A stretch of 64,000 bases of DNA from Gelria sp. Kuro-4 (GCF_019668485.1 NZ_AP024619.1:929001-993000), one strand, 5' to 3'; counted from the first letter of the stretch, positions 50,654 through 59,834 are shown. Numbers and translations are program-made. The notes: generated from the sequence alone by a model not told the origin.

Positions 50654-52096
50654 TTACTCTTTTGCCGCATTGGTTCCCGCGACCTTGCCGGTGACGGCCG
50701 CATGTGTCAGTGAATCACCGCCGATGTAGCCGTAGGCCCGGTAACCGCCGGTCGTTTCACCCACAGCATAGAGGCCCGGAATAACAGAGCCGTCCTTATT
50801 CAGTACCTGGCAGGCGGCATTGATCTTAAGGCCGCCCGGGGTCATGATCGTACCTGTCTTGACCTTGATGAAGTAGAAAGGAGCCGTTTTTAGTTCCTCA
50901 ACGAAGATTTCCCGCCCGAACCGATCCGGCTGTTCCTTTCTGACCGCCTTATTATACTCTGCAACGGTGGCCTTCAGGTTGTCAGCGGGAACGCCCATTT
51001 TCTCGGCCAGTTCGTCCAAGGTTGCGGCCTCGGTGACCATGCCCTTCTTGATGTATTCCGGTACCTTATAGACAAGCTCCTTGACCCGGCTGTCGAAGAC
51101 CTCGTAGACGAAAGGCTCACCCAGTTCCAGTACCTTCTGGGCGGTTTCGGCGTAAGATGCCGTTTCGTCGGAAAAGCGTCGGCCCTGAGAATTCACCAAG
51201 ATGGCACCCTTGGAAAGAACCAACGACGTGATAAGTTGCTTCTTGTCCACTTCAACCGTGGGAGTGAGCCAAGGCACGTCCAGGTCTACCGTGTCGGCTC
51301 CCAGCTTAAGCGCTTCATCAAGCATCTCCCCGGTTGTGCCGGGGCTGCCCGCATAAATAACACCTTTGGCCGCGGGTGTGTACTTCGCCAAACGTTCCGG
51401 ATCGGCTGCAAAGCCGCCTACTGCCAGGACTACGTTCTTAGCGTTGAACTTAAGAACTTGCCCTTCTTTGTTCTTCGCTTCCACACCGGTGACCTTACCG
51501 TTGCCGTCTGTAATAAGGGCGACGGCCGGGGTTTCGTAAAAGATTTCAACTCCCTTGCTCTCTGCCGCCTTCACCAGGGCCGAGATCGGCCCCGATGCGT
51601 CTGGAAGCGCTTGGTGCGCTCGGGGCGCCGAGCTCCCCATAACGGGGGTCACCTTATCGGAGAACTTGACGCCCAAAGACATGAGCCAGTCAATTGTCTC
51701 ACCGCCACGTTCGGCGATCATGCGCACCTGTTCAGGGTCGCGCCTGCCTCCGCTTTTGTCCATAGCGTCCTTGTAGAAGGCTTCAGCTGAGTCCTTAATC
51801 CCCGCATTGCGCTGAATCGAAGTATTCCCCACATAGAAGATTCCTGTTGAGAGAATGGAGTTACCGCCCGCGAAGGCCAGCTTCTCGAGCAGCGCAACTT
51901 TGGCGCCGTTCTCGGCTGCCGCGACGGCACTTGTGAGGCCGCCCAGGCCGGCCCCGACAACTACCACATCGTAGTCTTTACCGGAGCCTCCTGCAGAAGA
52001 CTGCCCGGAGTCCTTGCTTGTTTCACAACCGGTGAGCCCAAGTGTAAGAAAGACAGCCAGGGCGAATGAGAGGGCTCTAAACAGCTTATTCCTCAA
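50654..52096 (-). CDS. Extracytoplasmic FAD-dependent reductase (fumarate/urocanate reductase family), lipoprotein
   Basis: A 480-residue flavoprotein. It has a signal peptide with lipobox GLTGC (Cys about 24) and a Ser/Gly-rich tether. The FAD-binding VVVVGAGLGGLTSAVAAAENG leads into a fumarate-reductase-like body with GGNSILSTG, VVLAVGGFA, SPGTTGEML, TIMTPGGLKIN and GLYAVGETTGG. It would reduce an unsaturated acid as terminal electron acceptor at the outer membrane face. Heme domains are absent; electrons would come through the FMN lipoprotein encoded next. The acceptor (fumarate, urocanate, an acrylate) is not identified. Confidence 0.9.
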   Translation of the reverse strand: MRNKLFRALSFALAVFLTLGLTGCETSKDSGQSSAGGSGKDYDVVVVGAGLGGLTSAVAAAENGAKVALLEKLAFAGGNSILSTGIFYVGNTSIQRNAGIKDSAEAFYKDAMDKSGGRRDPEQVRMIAERGGETIDWLMSLGVKFSDKVTPVMGSSAPRAHQALPDASGPISALVKAAESKGVEIFYETPAVALITDGNGKVTGVEAKNKEGQVLKFNAKNVVLAVGGFAADPERLAKYTPAAKGVIYAGSPGTTGEMLDEALKLGADTVDLDVPWLTPTVEVDKKQLITSLVLSKGAILVNSQGRRFSDETASYAETAQKVLELGEPFVYEVFDSRVKELVYKVPEYIKKGMVTEAATLDELAEKMGVPADNLKATVAEYNKAVRKEQPDRFGREIFVEELKTAPFYFIKVKTGTIMTPGGLKINAACQVLNKDGSVIPGLYAVGETTGGYRAYGYIGGDSLTHAAVTGKVAGTNAAKE

Positions 52097-52499
52097 CTGG
52101 GTCTCCTCCTTGAAATGCTGTGTACTGGTTTACGAGATCATTGTGAAAAACTTAACTACATCTTATACCTCATTGTTAGACCTACGGCGATAAAGACCCT
52201 CCCTCAGCCTGCCGCTTCGAAACACTGCCATCCCTTGTTGCGCCTAGATAGGTCTGGTATCTGCACCTCCTTTTCTTCTTGTGTATTCGTTATCAAGGCG
52301 GAGATTCCTGCTGGAAAAACAGCCTTATATCAAATGTTTGACAAATCAATATCATACCCTGCCAGGCAATAGAGAGCTGCGCATTCCTCACGATCGCTCG
52401 CCCCGCGCCGGAGTAACAGGTGACGTGCTGTGCTTTGTGAGTGCCCAACGACCTTTCCTCACAATCTCCACCATAGTCAGTTCACATCCAGGCACTTCA
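52097..52499. other. Intergenic region without supported gene
   Basis: About 400 bp upstream of the flavin-reductase operon. It is AT-richer than the flanks and should hold the minus-strand promoter. I see short open frames only, none with a convincing ribosome site and family. Confidence 0.6.
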
Positions 52500-52532
52500 A
52501 AAAAAGGGGCCTGCCTCAGAGGAGGCAGACCC
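52500..52532 (-). terminator. Rho-independent terminator of the creatininase/ECF operon
   Basis: GGGCCTGCCTC (52507-52517) pairs with GAGGCAGACCC (52522-52532) around AGAG, with a seven-T run on the minus strand. It lies about 20 bp after the creatininase-family stop. Confidence 0.88.
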
Positions 52533-52552
52533 AGTTTTCGTCTTCAGGCTTG

Positions 52553-53320
52553 CTAGTTAATGCCCGCGGCCAACTCAGCCATGAGTTGAGTCGTCAGCTT
52601 GAGCACTGCTGCCAGCAGAGCGTCCCCTTTGGCATGAGTAGCCTTCGTGGGATCGCCCACCACGCCTGTTGGAGTTATGTCCTTCATGCTGCTGATCGTC
52701 CAGCCGAGTCCGGGCTTACTGGTGAACAGATTGTAATCCACAAACGCGGAGCTGCTTTCTGGCAGCACGGCCTCAGCCTTATCCATGAGGACCCGTTGCC
52801 CCAAGGCCAGCGAAAGGGAGGTTTCACCCTCACAGCCGTGGAACAGGCCGGTCTCAACCACCTTTTGCAGCGTGCTGCCGATGAGGTGCCACCACTCGAG
52901 CAGCATGAACTTCGCGTCGCGGTACGTATGGGCCAGGTCGCTGGCCGTGAGGGCGAGGGCGCTGCTGTTGCCGCCGTGGGCGTTGACGAGCACAATGTTC
53001 CGGAAACCGTGGTGGTAAAGGGAGGTGCAAACCTCCTTAACCACGCGTTGGAAAGTTTCGGGCGACAGAGTCAGAGAACCAGGGAAATCCATGTGGTGTT
53101 CCGACAGACCGATGGCGATGCAGGTGCTGACGGCCACAGGAATGCCGGCTGCCTCGCTGGCGGCGGCTATCTTGCGGCACAGCGCCTCGGCGGTAAAGGC
53201 ATCGTTGTTGACGGGCAGGTGCGGCCCGTGTTGCTCGGTGGAACCCACCGGCACCAGCACTGTTTTGGTTTTCTGCAGTACCTCTGCGACCTCCGGCCAG
53301 GTCAGCTCGGGAAGAAACAC
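52553..53320 (-). CDS. Creatininase-family amidohydrolase
   Basis: A 255-residue metal-dependent hydrolase of the creatininase family. Metal ligands and core are visible in LVPVGSTEQHGPHLPVNNDAF, GLSEHHMDFPGSLTL, LVNAHGGNSSAL and HGCEGETSLSLALG. Members open cyclic amides (creatinine) or cleave other amide or N-formyl bonds. It is the last gene in an operon with a complete ECF importer, so its substrate is probably the imported compound. Confidence 0.9.
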   Translation of the reverse strand: MFLPELTWPEVAEVLQKTKTVLVPVGSTEQHGPHLPVNNDAFTAEALCRKIAAASEAAGIPVAVSTCIAIGLSEHHMDFPGSLTLSPETFQRVVKEVCTSLYHHGFRNIVLVNAHGGNSSALALTASDLAHTYRDAKFMLLEWWHLIGSTLQKVVETGLFHGCEGETSLSLALGQRVLMDKAEAVLPESSSAFVDYNLFTSKPGLGWTISSMKDITPTGVVGDPTKATHAKGDALLAAVLKLTTQLMAELAAGIN

Positions 53321-53343
53321 GTTAAGACCTCCTCAGGGTAGAA

Positions 53344-53907
53344 CTACTCAAGGAGCTTGCGCATGGTGGGATTGTACTTGCGCAAAAGTTCAATGAGGAA
53401 GATGGCGATGGGGAAGTACACCAGGTTAATGAGTTCCACCACCACCAGGGCCGCCTTAAAAGGCATAACGCCCAAGACCGGGCCGAGAAGGATGGCGTAC
53501 GATAACGGCCAAAGAACGAACTGGTTGAAGGCCAGGCCGAGGTAATAGAACGGGTGACGCAGGTAACGGAAAACCAGGCCCTGGGCGAAGCCGAGCAACA
53601 CGTCCGCGGTTACGTCCACCACCGGCAGGGCGGAAGCGGCGCCGCAGAGCACACCGATGATGATGCCGGCAATGGGGCCGCCGAGTGCAGGACCGATTAA
53701 GGCTGCTAGATCGCGCGGGTCGATGTTGATGGTGGCGAAGACAGGAATGATGACGCCGGCCGCTCGAAGGGCGAAACCAAGGCCACCGAAGGCGGCGGCA
53801 AAACCGATTTCACGTGAGCCGAAACGCCAAACGGGATAACGGGTGTCCGGATCCTTGAAGAGGCCGCGGCGGGCGGGTTCAGCGTCTGTGTTAGGCACTG
53901 AGTGCAT
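53344..53907 (-). CDS. ECF transporter S component, substrate unknown
   Basis: A 187-residue membrane protein with about five hydrophobic segments (FAAAFGGLGFALRAAGVIIPVF, LIGPALGGPIAGIIIGVLCG and others). Size, topology and position between the T subunit and the creatininase gene identify it as the substrate-binding S component. It matches none of the named S families I recognise. Its ligand may be a small cyclic amide. Confidence 0.8.
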   Translation of the reverse strand: MHSVPNTDAEPARRGLFKDPDTRYPVWRFGSREIGFAAAFGGLGFALRAAGVIIPVFATINIDPRDLAALIGPALGGPIAGIIIGVLCGAASALPVVDVTADVLLGFAQGLVFRYLRHPFYYLGLAFNQFVLWPLSYAILLGPVLGVMPFKAALVVVELINLVYFPIAIFLIELLRKYNPTMRKLLE

Positions 53908-53935
53908 CTCCCTTCGTAATTATTATAATAATGTA

Positions 53936-54787
53936 TCAGCTGAAAAGACCGAGGGTAAAGCGCCAACTGGCCAGGTCGTACCAGCGGAGCAGGATAATCG
54001 CCAGGGCGATAAGCGCCAGCAGGAGAAAGGCGGTGCGGTCGGCAGGGCCGAACCGGGGTTCCACCCGCCAGGTCCGCCGCCGGGTGTTGTAACCGTAGCC
54101 GCGGGATTCAATAGCCACGGCGATATTCTGGGCGCTCTTCAGCGCGAAGAACATGATGGGTAAGAGGAGAGCGGGCAACGCCTTGGTACGCTGGATGAAG
54201 CTGCCGGAGGTTACACCCGCCCAGCCGCGGGCTCTTTGGGCGTCGGTGATGGTGCGCGTTGTACGGACCAGAACGGGTATAAACCCAAAACCAATACCTA
54301 CGGCGATGCCGGCGGCCGGCGGCAGGTGCCACTTGGTGAGGCCGCGGACAATGTCTGTGATTTGAGTGGTAAGGGTGAGCAGACGCACCGCCAGGACGAT
54401 GAGGAGTAGGCGGAGCAACATGGCGATGGATACCAGAATACCGATGGCGGTGATCGGGAGCAGCCGCAGCGGTGGGACCACGTAAAAGAGAATGTTGCGC
54501 GGATCGGCCAGGGCTGCGCTGGCCGCCGGATTAAGCCAGAGGTTGGAGAGGAAGTAGATGACACAGATGGGGGTAAGGCCGCGCAGAAAACTGTGCACTG
54601 GTTCGCGGTCAATGCCGCAAAGGTAGAGCGAACTGTACACCAAGAGCGTAAGGAGCGCCAACCACAGAGGATCGGAAAGGAAAAGCATGAGGATGGTGAG
54701 CGCAATAAACCAGATAATCTTGGTGCGCGCATCCAAACGGTGCAGCCAGGAGTTACCGGGCAGATAGTCGATCCCTGTCAGGCCCAT
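53936..54787 (-). CDS. ecfT: ECF transporter T component (EcfT)
   Basis: A 283-residue membrane protein starting near GIDYLPGNSWLHRLDARTKI, typical of EcfT. The coupling-helix Ala-Arg-Gly-type motifs are present as AQRARGWAG and ESRGYG. ATG 54787 has GGAGGTGAG upstream. It overlaps the ATPase gene by 35 bp. Confidence 0.92.
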   Translation of the reverse strand: MGLTGIDYLPGNSWLHRLDARTKIIWFIALTILMLFLSDPLWLALLTLLVYSSLYLCGIDREPVHSFLRGLTPICVIYFLSNLWLNPAASAALADPRNILFYVVPPLRLLPITAIGILVSIAMLLRLLLIVLAVRLLTLTTQITDIVRGLTKWHLPPAAGIAVGIGFGFIPVLVRTTRTITDAQRARGWAGVTSGSFIQRTKALPALLLPIMFFALKSAQNIAVAIESRGYGYNTRRRTWRVEPRFGPADRTAFLLLALIALAIILLRWYDLASWRFTLGLFS

Positions 54788-56525
54788 CGATCTCACCTCC
54801 TTTGTTCTGCAAGTAGGCTGCCAACTCCTGAACTGTAAGCACGACACCAGCCCCCAGCTTAATCCCTAACTGGGTAATCTGCGGTGAATCCAAACAGGTG
54901 TCAGTTAGGATGTCCTCTTGAGCAAAGGCCTCGCGCACATTGCCATCGAATAGGATGCGGCCCGCCTTCATGATGACCACCCGGTGCACGAATTCGGCAA
55001 TGAGCTTCATGTCGTGCGAGATGACGATAACCGTCTTGCCCAAGGCGTTGAACCGGCGGGCTTCTTCCATAACCTCCCGGGCCCGTTTCGGATCTTGGCC
55101 TGTGGTAGGCTCGTCCACCACCAAAATATCCGACCCCATGGCCAACACCGAGGCTACCGCCACACGCTGCCGCCGGCCTTTATCCAAAGAGTCGGGGTTG
55201 CGGTCCAGTACGTCAGTGATCCCCATGACTTGGGCGGCCTCAGCAATGCGTCGATTGATCTCGGCCTCGCCCAGACCGATGTTGCGCAGCCCGAAGGCCA
55301 GCTCTTCACGCACGACGCTCTTGAAAAGCTGTAAGTCGGGATTCTGAAAAACGTACCCCACCTTGCTGACCAATGTCTTAGGAGACATGGCGCGCGTTTC
55401 TTGACCGAAAATCTTAACCGACCCGGCACACGGCATGAGCAATCCATCGAAGTGCTTAACCAGAGTGGACTTGCCGGAACCGTTCTGGCCGATGATGCCG
55501 ACAAACTCTCCCTGCTCGATGGTTAGATTAATGCCGTTTAAGGCATCACTGCCGTTACCTGGGTATTGAAAGTGCAGATCCCTAACCTCGATGGCCGGCG
55601 GTGCGCCGTCCCGGGTTCCGGCGGCCCTCGGTTCATTCGCGGGCGCGGACTTGGGCGACGGGAGGGGGGAGCGGACGCTTGCGAGCGGCTGCAACCCGGC
55701 CAGGGCCTCTTCGACTGTGATCGGGTAAAAACCGTCTTTAACCAAGCCGGCCTTGCGTAATTCTAGGGCTAACTCGGCCACTTGAGGCGGCGCCAGGCCC
55801 AGTTCTTTCAACCGACGGGTGTCCTGGAGCACCTGACGCGGAGGTCCTTGGGCGATGATTTCACCTTGGTCCATGACCACCATGCGGTCCACCAGGTCCA
55901 CCAGATCCTCAATCTTGTGGGAGACCAAAAGGACAGTCTTACCCTGTCGCGCCAGTTCGCGCACCAGGCTGAACACCTGCCTACTGCCCAGGGGGTCGAT
56001 GTTGGCGGTGGGCTCATCCAGTACAAAGACCTCCGGCAGCATGGCCAATATGGCGGCCAGGGCCACCGCCTGCTGTTGTCCGCCCGACAGACCGGTCGGT
56101 TGCTTGTCCTCTAAACCTTTCAGCCGCACAGCCTCGATGGCTTGTCGAATGCGCTGCTCGATTTCCGCCGAGGGTACCCCTAGATTTTCCGGCCCAAAGG
56201 CCACCTCGTCGATGACTGTGTTGCAGACCAGTTGGCTCAACGGGTCCTGGAAGATGAGGCCGACCTTTTGCGACAACTGGCCGATGCTTACTTTTTTGGT
56301 GTCAAGGCCGCACACCTCTACCTTGCCGCTGAATCTGCCCATAAAAAAGTTGGGGATGAGTCCGTTAAGGCAGGAACACAGGGTGGTCTTGCCTGCCCCG
56401 CCGGGTCCGGTAAGGAGGACAAATTCACCTTTGTGAAGAGTAAAGTCGACATTCTTCAGGGCGGGGTCGGAGCTCCCTTCATAAGTAAAGGTAACTCCTT
56501 GCATGTTGACGAGAACTTCTCTCAT
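54753..56525 (-). CDS. ECF transporter ATPase, two ABC domains fused in one chain
   Basis: A 590-residue protein equal to EcfA plus EcfA' in tandem. Domain 1 (about 1-240) has GPGGAGKTT, LSGGQQQAVALA and VFVLDEPTANIDPLG. Domain 2 (about 310-540) has GQNGSGKST, a degenerate signature LDKGRRQRVAVA and ILVVDEPTTGQDP. A proline/alanine-rich linker joins them. It heads the operon with ecfT, the S component and the creatininase gene; a GTATAC operator lies just upstream. Confidence 0.93.
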   Translation of the reverse strand: MREVLVNMQGVTFTYEGSSDPALKNVDFTLHKGEFVLLTGPGGAGKTTLCSCLNGLIPNFFMGRFSGKVEVCGLDTKKVSIGQLSQKVGLIFQDPLSQLVCNTVIDEVAFGPENLGVPSAEIEQRIRQAIEAVRLKGLEDKQPTGLSGGQQQAVALAAILAMLPEVFVLDEPTANIDPLGSRQVFSLVRELARQGKTVLLVSHKIEDLVDLVDRMVVMDQGEIIAQGPPRQVLQDTRRLKELGLAPPQVAELALELRKAGLVKDGFYPITVEEALAGLQPLASVRSPLPSPKSAPANEPRAAGTRDGAPPAIEVRDLHFQYPGNGSDALNGINLTIEQGEFVGIIGQNGSGKSTLVKHFDGLLMPCAGSVKIFGQETRAMSPKTLVSKVGYVFQNPDLQLFKSVVREELAFGLRNIGLGEAEINRRIAEAAQVMGITDVLDRNPDSLDKGRRQRVAVASVLAMGSDILVVDEPTTGQDPKRAREVMEEARRFNALGKTVIVISHDMKLIAEFVHRVVIMKAGRILFDGNVREAFAQEDILTDTCLDSPQITQLGIKLGAGVVLTVQELAAYLQNKGGEIDGPDRDRLSAR

Positions 56526-56558
56526 CGGTCTTCCTCCCTAAGGCACTGTTAGGGTTTG

Positions 56559-56575
56559 ACGTATACTGTATACCT
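56559..56575. promoter_or_regulatory. GntR-type operator of the ECF/creatininase operon
   Basis: ACGTATACTGTATACCT, two GTATAC half sites one base apart, about 35 bp before the ATPase start. It shares its core with the sites near both GntR genes in this window. Confidence 0.55.
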
Positions 56576-56743
56576 TTGCGGGATAAAAAAGCAAAAAGCA
56601 AATAGGCGGCAGAAAAGCCGGCGACAGGAAAAGCCATCATTTTGCTTCTTGCCGAATGCACTAATCACCTTCCGAAAAGTATCGACATCCCGTGAGGGAA
56701 GACAAAATGGAAGCTTGTCTTCCGCCGGCGGACGGGGCTAAGA

Positions 56744-56784
56744 TAAAACAAGGGGGATGGATAACGCGTGGTTACCCATCCCCT
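56744..56784 (-). terminator. Rho-independent terminator of the persulfide operon
   Basis: On the minus strand GGGGATGGGTAAC and GTTATCCATCCCC form a long stem followed by CTTGTTTT. It lies about 30 bp after the stop of the DsrE-like gene. Confidence 0.85.
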
Positions 56785-56815
56785 TGCAAGAGAGAACTGA
56801 GAGTTTGCTTGAGCT

Positions 56816-57295
56816 CTAGGCGATAAAGAGATTCACGTTCGCTTCGTCGGCCTCGCCCAGATAGGAGGCGACGCCGGCGTACTCGATGCCGTCGATGAGT
56901 TCCTCCGGGTGGATGCCCATGATGTCCATGGACATGGAACAGGCGATGATCTTGACGCCCAGGGCCTGCGCCTGCTCGATGAGCTCAGGCAGGGTGTTCA
57001 CGTTCTTTTGGCGCATCATGAGTTTCATCATCCACGGCCCCAGGCCCGCGAAATTCATCTTGGACAGGCCCAGCTTCTCCGGCCCGCGCGGCATCATCCA
57101 GCCGAAGAGCTTCTCGAGGAAGTTCTTTTTCACCTGCACGCGCTTGGCCTTGCGCAGGATATTAAGGCCCCAGAAGGTAAAGAACATGGTCACCTCGTTG
57201 CCCATGGCCGCCGCTCCGGTGGCGATGATAAAGGCAGCCATGGCCTTGTCCAGGTCGCCTGAGAAGACGATGAGGGTCTTCTTGTCTTCCCGCAC
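56816..57295 (-). CDS. DsrE/DsrF/DrsH-like protein
   Basis: A 159-residue DsrE2-type protein: LIVFSGDLDKAMAAFIIATGAAAMGNEVTMFFTFWG, a basic and methionine-rich middle, and VKIIACSMSMDIMGIHPEEL with the conserved Cys that carries persulfide in the family. Encoded after TusA and the disulfide reductase/rhodanese, it belongs to an intracellular sulfur-relay set. Confidence 0.9.
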   Translation of the reverse strand: MREDKKTLIVFSGDLDKAMAAFIIATGAAAMGNEVTMFFTFWGLNILRKAKRVQVKKNFLEKLFGWMMPRGPEKLGLSKMNFAGLGPWMMKLMMRQKNVNTLPELIEQAQALGVKIIACSMSMDIMGIHPEELIDGIEYAGVASYLGEADEANVNLFIA

Positions 57296-57308
57296 GGCTT
57301 CTCACCCC

Positions 57309-57533
57309 CTAGACCTTCTTAATGTGGGCCCGCAGCACGCCGGCATCATCCTCCAGGGAGAGAAGCTCGTTGCCGGTCTTTTTGCACCAGGCAACCACGT
57401 CTTTCTTAAAGCCGCCGTCAGTGGCTTCCACCACCAGGATATCGCCGCTCGCGGCCTGTTTGGCCGCCTGAAAGAGCTGCACGATGGGGCCGGGGCACTG
57501 CAGGCCACGTGCATTGACATATTTGTCTGCCAC
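57309..57533 (-). CDS. TusA-family sulfur carrier
   Basis: A 74-residue protein with the CPxP motif (ARGLQCPGPIVQLFQA), whose Cys carries persulfide sulfur. The rest follows the SirA/TusA fold, with VVEATDGGFKKDVVAWCKKTGN. It sits between the rhodanese-bearing reductase and the DsrE-like gene, the expected relay order. Confidence 0.94.
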   Translation of the reverse strand: MADKYVNARGLQCPGPIVQLFQAAKQAASGDILVVEATDGGFKKDVVAWCKKTGNELLSLEDDAGVLRAHIKKV

Positions 57534-57552
57534 ACTTTTCCCTCCTCGCGCT

Positions 57553-59223
57553 TTATTCCGTAGCGTAGGGCCAGGCTGTCATGCCGCCCTCAAGGACTGT
57601 GACGCGCTCGAAGCCCCGGGCCTTCAGCTTGATGGCCGCCAGGTACCCGCGCAGGCCCACCTTGCAGACGAGCACCACTTCTTTGCTGCGGTCGATCTCT
57701 CCCGCCCGAGCATCCAGTTCGTCGAGCACAATGTGCTTGGCGCCGGGGATCTTGCCCAGGATAACTTCTTCTTCCTTGCGCACGTCCACGATCTCCAGGT
57801 CCTGGTCGCCGGAATCCAGGCGGGCCTTAAGCTCTTGGGGCTTGATGCCGTTCATGCGGCCGGTGAGTTTGTTGAGGAGCACGTTCGCGGCGGTCACCAC
57901 CGGCGGCATGGCGGTGGAGAAGGGCGGTGCGTAGGCCAGGTCGAGCTTGGCCAGGTCTTCCACCTTGGCGCCCAGGGTGATGGCCGTGGCCAGCACGTCG
58001 ATGGGCTTGTCGATGACCCCTTCGCCCACCACCTGGCCGCCCAGGACACGGTGGGTGGCCTTATCGGCAATCAGCTTCACCAGGATGAGGTGATTTCCCG
58101 GGTAATAATGGGCGCGGTCGTGGGCCGGCACCAGCACGGTCTCTACATCGTAGCCCTCTTTTTTCGCCAGGAACTCCGAGAGGCCGGTCTTTCCGGCGTT
58201 CATGTCGAAGAGCTTCACCACCGTGGTCCCGAGCACGCCGCGCAGTGAATCTTTGTCGGCGGCTCCGTCCAGGTTGAGCGCGGCCGCGCGGCCCATCTTG
58301 TTGGCGGTAGAGCCCATGGGCATCCAGGCCGGCCTGCCGGTGACCAGCTGCACGTTCTCGGCGCAGTCGCCCACCGCGTACACGTCCGGGATGTTCGTCT
58401 CCATGTACTCGTTCACCTTGATGGCCTTGGTGGGCCCGAGCTCCACGCCGGCTTCGGCGGCGAGCTTGGTGTTCGGCCGCACCCCGGTGGCCCATACCGC
58501 CAGGTCGCAGGGAATTTCCCGCGTGGGCGTCACGGCGGCCTTCAGGTTGCCGCTTTCATCCGCCGCAAAGGAGGTGATCTTATCGCCGGTGATCACGGTG
58601 AGGCCGTTCTCCTCCAGGTGCTTCTGCACCAGAATGGCGAGCTCCGCATCGAAGCCGGGAAGCACCTGGTCCAGAAGCTCCACCAGCGTGGTCTTGACAC
58701 CGCGTTGCACCAGGTTCTCGGCCACCTCCAGCCCGATGAAGCCGCCGCCCACCACCACCGCTTGATGTACCAGCCCCTTGTCCAGGCGCTCGCGGATGGC
58801 GTCGGCGTCCACCACCTCGCGCACGGTGTACACCTGCGGCAGGTCAATCCCCGGCACCGGCGGCACAAACGGCACCGCACCGGTGGCGAAGATAAGCTTG
58901 TCGTAAGGGAAGAGCTTCTTCTCGCCCGTTTTCTTGTCGAGCACGGTAACTTCCTTGGCCGCCGTATCCACTTTAAGGGCCTCGTGCCCGGTGAGGACTG
59001 TGATGCCCAGCCAGGCCTTGAGCTCCGGCGGGGTTTTCACCACCACTTCCTTGCGCTCTTTGATCACATCGCCGATGTAGTAGGGGAGACCGCAGCCGGC
59101 GTAGGAGATGTCGTCCCCCTTCTCGAGCACGGTGACATCCCAGTCCGGGTGCTCCCGCTTCGCCTTGGCCGCGGCCTTGGTTCCCGAAGCCACAGCACCG
59201 ATCACCACGAGCCTTTTCGCCAT
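57553..59223 (-). CDS. CoA-disulfide reductase-like flavoenzyme with C-terminal rhodanese domain
   Basis: A 556-residue FAD/NAD(P)H enzyme. It starts with the FAD loop VVIGAVASGTKAAAKAKRE, followed by the single active Cys in SYAGCGLPYYIGD. The NAD(P)H loop is VVVGGGFIGLEVAENL. A dimerisation domain is followed by a rhodanese domain (about 465-556) with active loop CKVGLRG. This CoADR-RHD architecture reduces CoA persulfide, polysulfide or CoA disulfide. It heads the operon with TusA and the DsrE-like gene. Confidence 0.93.
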   Translation of the reverse strand: MAKRLVVIGAVASGTKAAAKAKREHPDWDVTVLEKGDDISYAGCGLPYYIGDVIKERKEVVVKTPPELKAWLGITVLTGHEALKVDTAAKEVTVLDKKTGEKKLFPYDKLIFATGAVPFVPPVPGIDLPQVYTVREVVDADAIRERLDKGLVHQAVVVGGGFIGLEVAENLVQRGVKTTLVELLDQVLPGFDAELAILVQKHLEENGLTVITGDKITSFAADESGNLKAAVTPTREIPCDLAVWATGVRPNTKLAAEAGVELGPTKAIKVNEYMETNIPDVYAVGDCAENVQLVTGRPAWMPMGSTANKMGRAAALNLDGAADKDSLRGVLGTTVVKLFDMNAGKTGLSEFLAKKEGYDVETVLVPAHDRAHYYPGNHLILVKLIADKATHRVLGGQVVGEGVIDKPIDVLATAITLGAKVEDLAKLDLAYAPPFSTAMPPVVTAANVLLNKLTGRMNGIKPQELKARLDSGDQDLEIVDVRKEEEVILGKIPGAKHIVLDELDARAGEIDRSKEVVLVCKVGLRGYLAAIKLKARGFERVTVLEGGMTAWPYATE

Positions 59224-59500
59224 CTTTCTTCCTCTCCCTTCGTGTCGCTGCTGACTTTTCGCTTGGGATGCGTTGCCTCAGCGCACGCTTGCGGCCTCTT
59301 ACCACGAGAGACGCCGGTCGGTGGAAAGAAGTGTCTCGCTAAACGAGCGCCGAGCGGTAAAGACTTCCCGGGCCCTGCTGTGCCGAACCGCTACAGAGGT
59401 CACCTTATTGCCTTGTTGCTGCACCGAACTTGGGCTGCCATGCGCCCAGCGCTTCCGCCTGCAGCCCTCGCCGACTGCGGGCGGGTCCGGCCGGGTGCGG

Positions 59501-59834
59501 TTACTCCCGGGCCTGGTGCGTTTCCTCGTCCTGCAGCGTCAGGTTGTCGCCCTCCGGCAGCAGCAGGTGCACAACCTGCGCCGCCTCCCGGCTCACCACG
59601 CGGTACACCACCTCCAGCCCCTTGCGCTCGCCGCGGATGATACCGCGCCCGCGTAGGATGGCCAAGTGCTGCGACACCGTGGACTGCGGCAGGCCCAGGC
59701 AGTCCTGCATGTGCCCCACGCTGCACTCACGCCCCAAGAGGTTGGTCACAATAACAGAGGCGCACCGGGTGCCCTAGGGCCTTCAAGAGAGCGGCCTTTT
59801 CCTCATAGCGCCTGCGTCGCTCTTCGCCCAGCAA
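59501..59834 (-). pseudogene. ArsR-family regulator gene interrupted by a frameshift
   Basis: The minus strand encodes YEEKAALLKALGHPVRL, the usual ArsR N terminus, and then in another frame VTNLLGRECSVGHMQDCLGL and PQSTVSQHLAILRGRGII, the winged helix. The two join if one base is removed around 59750-59757. A TTG at 59834 after a G-rich site is a plausible original start. It faces the persulfide operon in the same direction, where a persulfide-sensing ArsR would fit; two cysteines (C in REC, C in QDCLG) are present. Either a real inactivating mutation or a sequence error. Confidence 0.78.
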
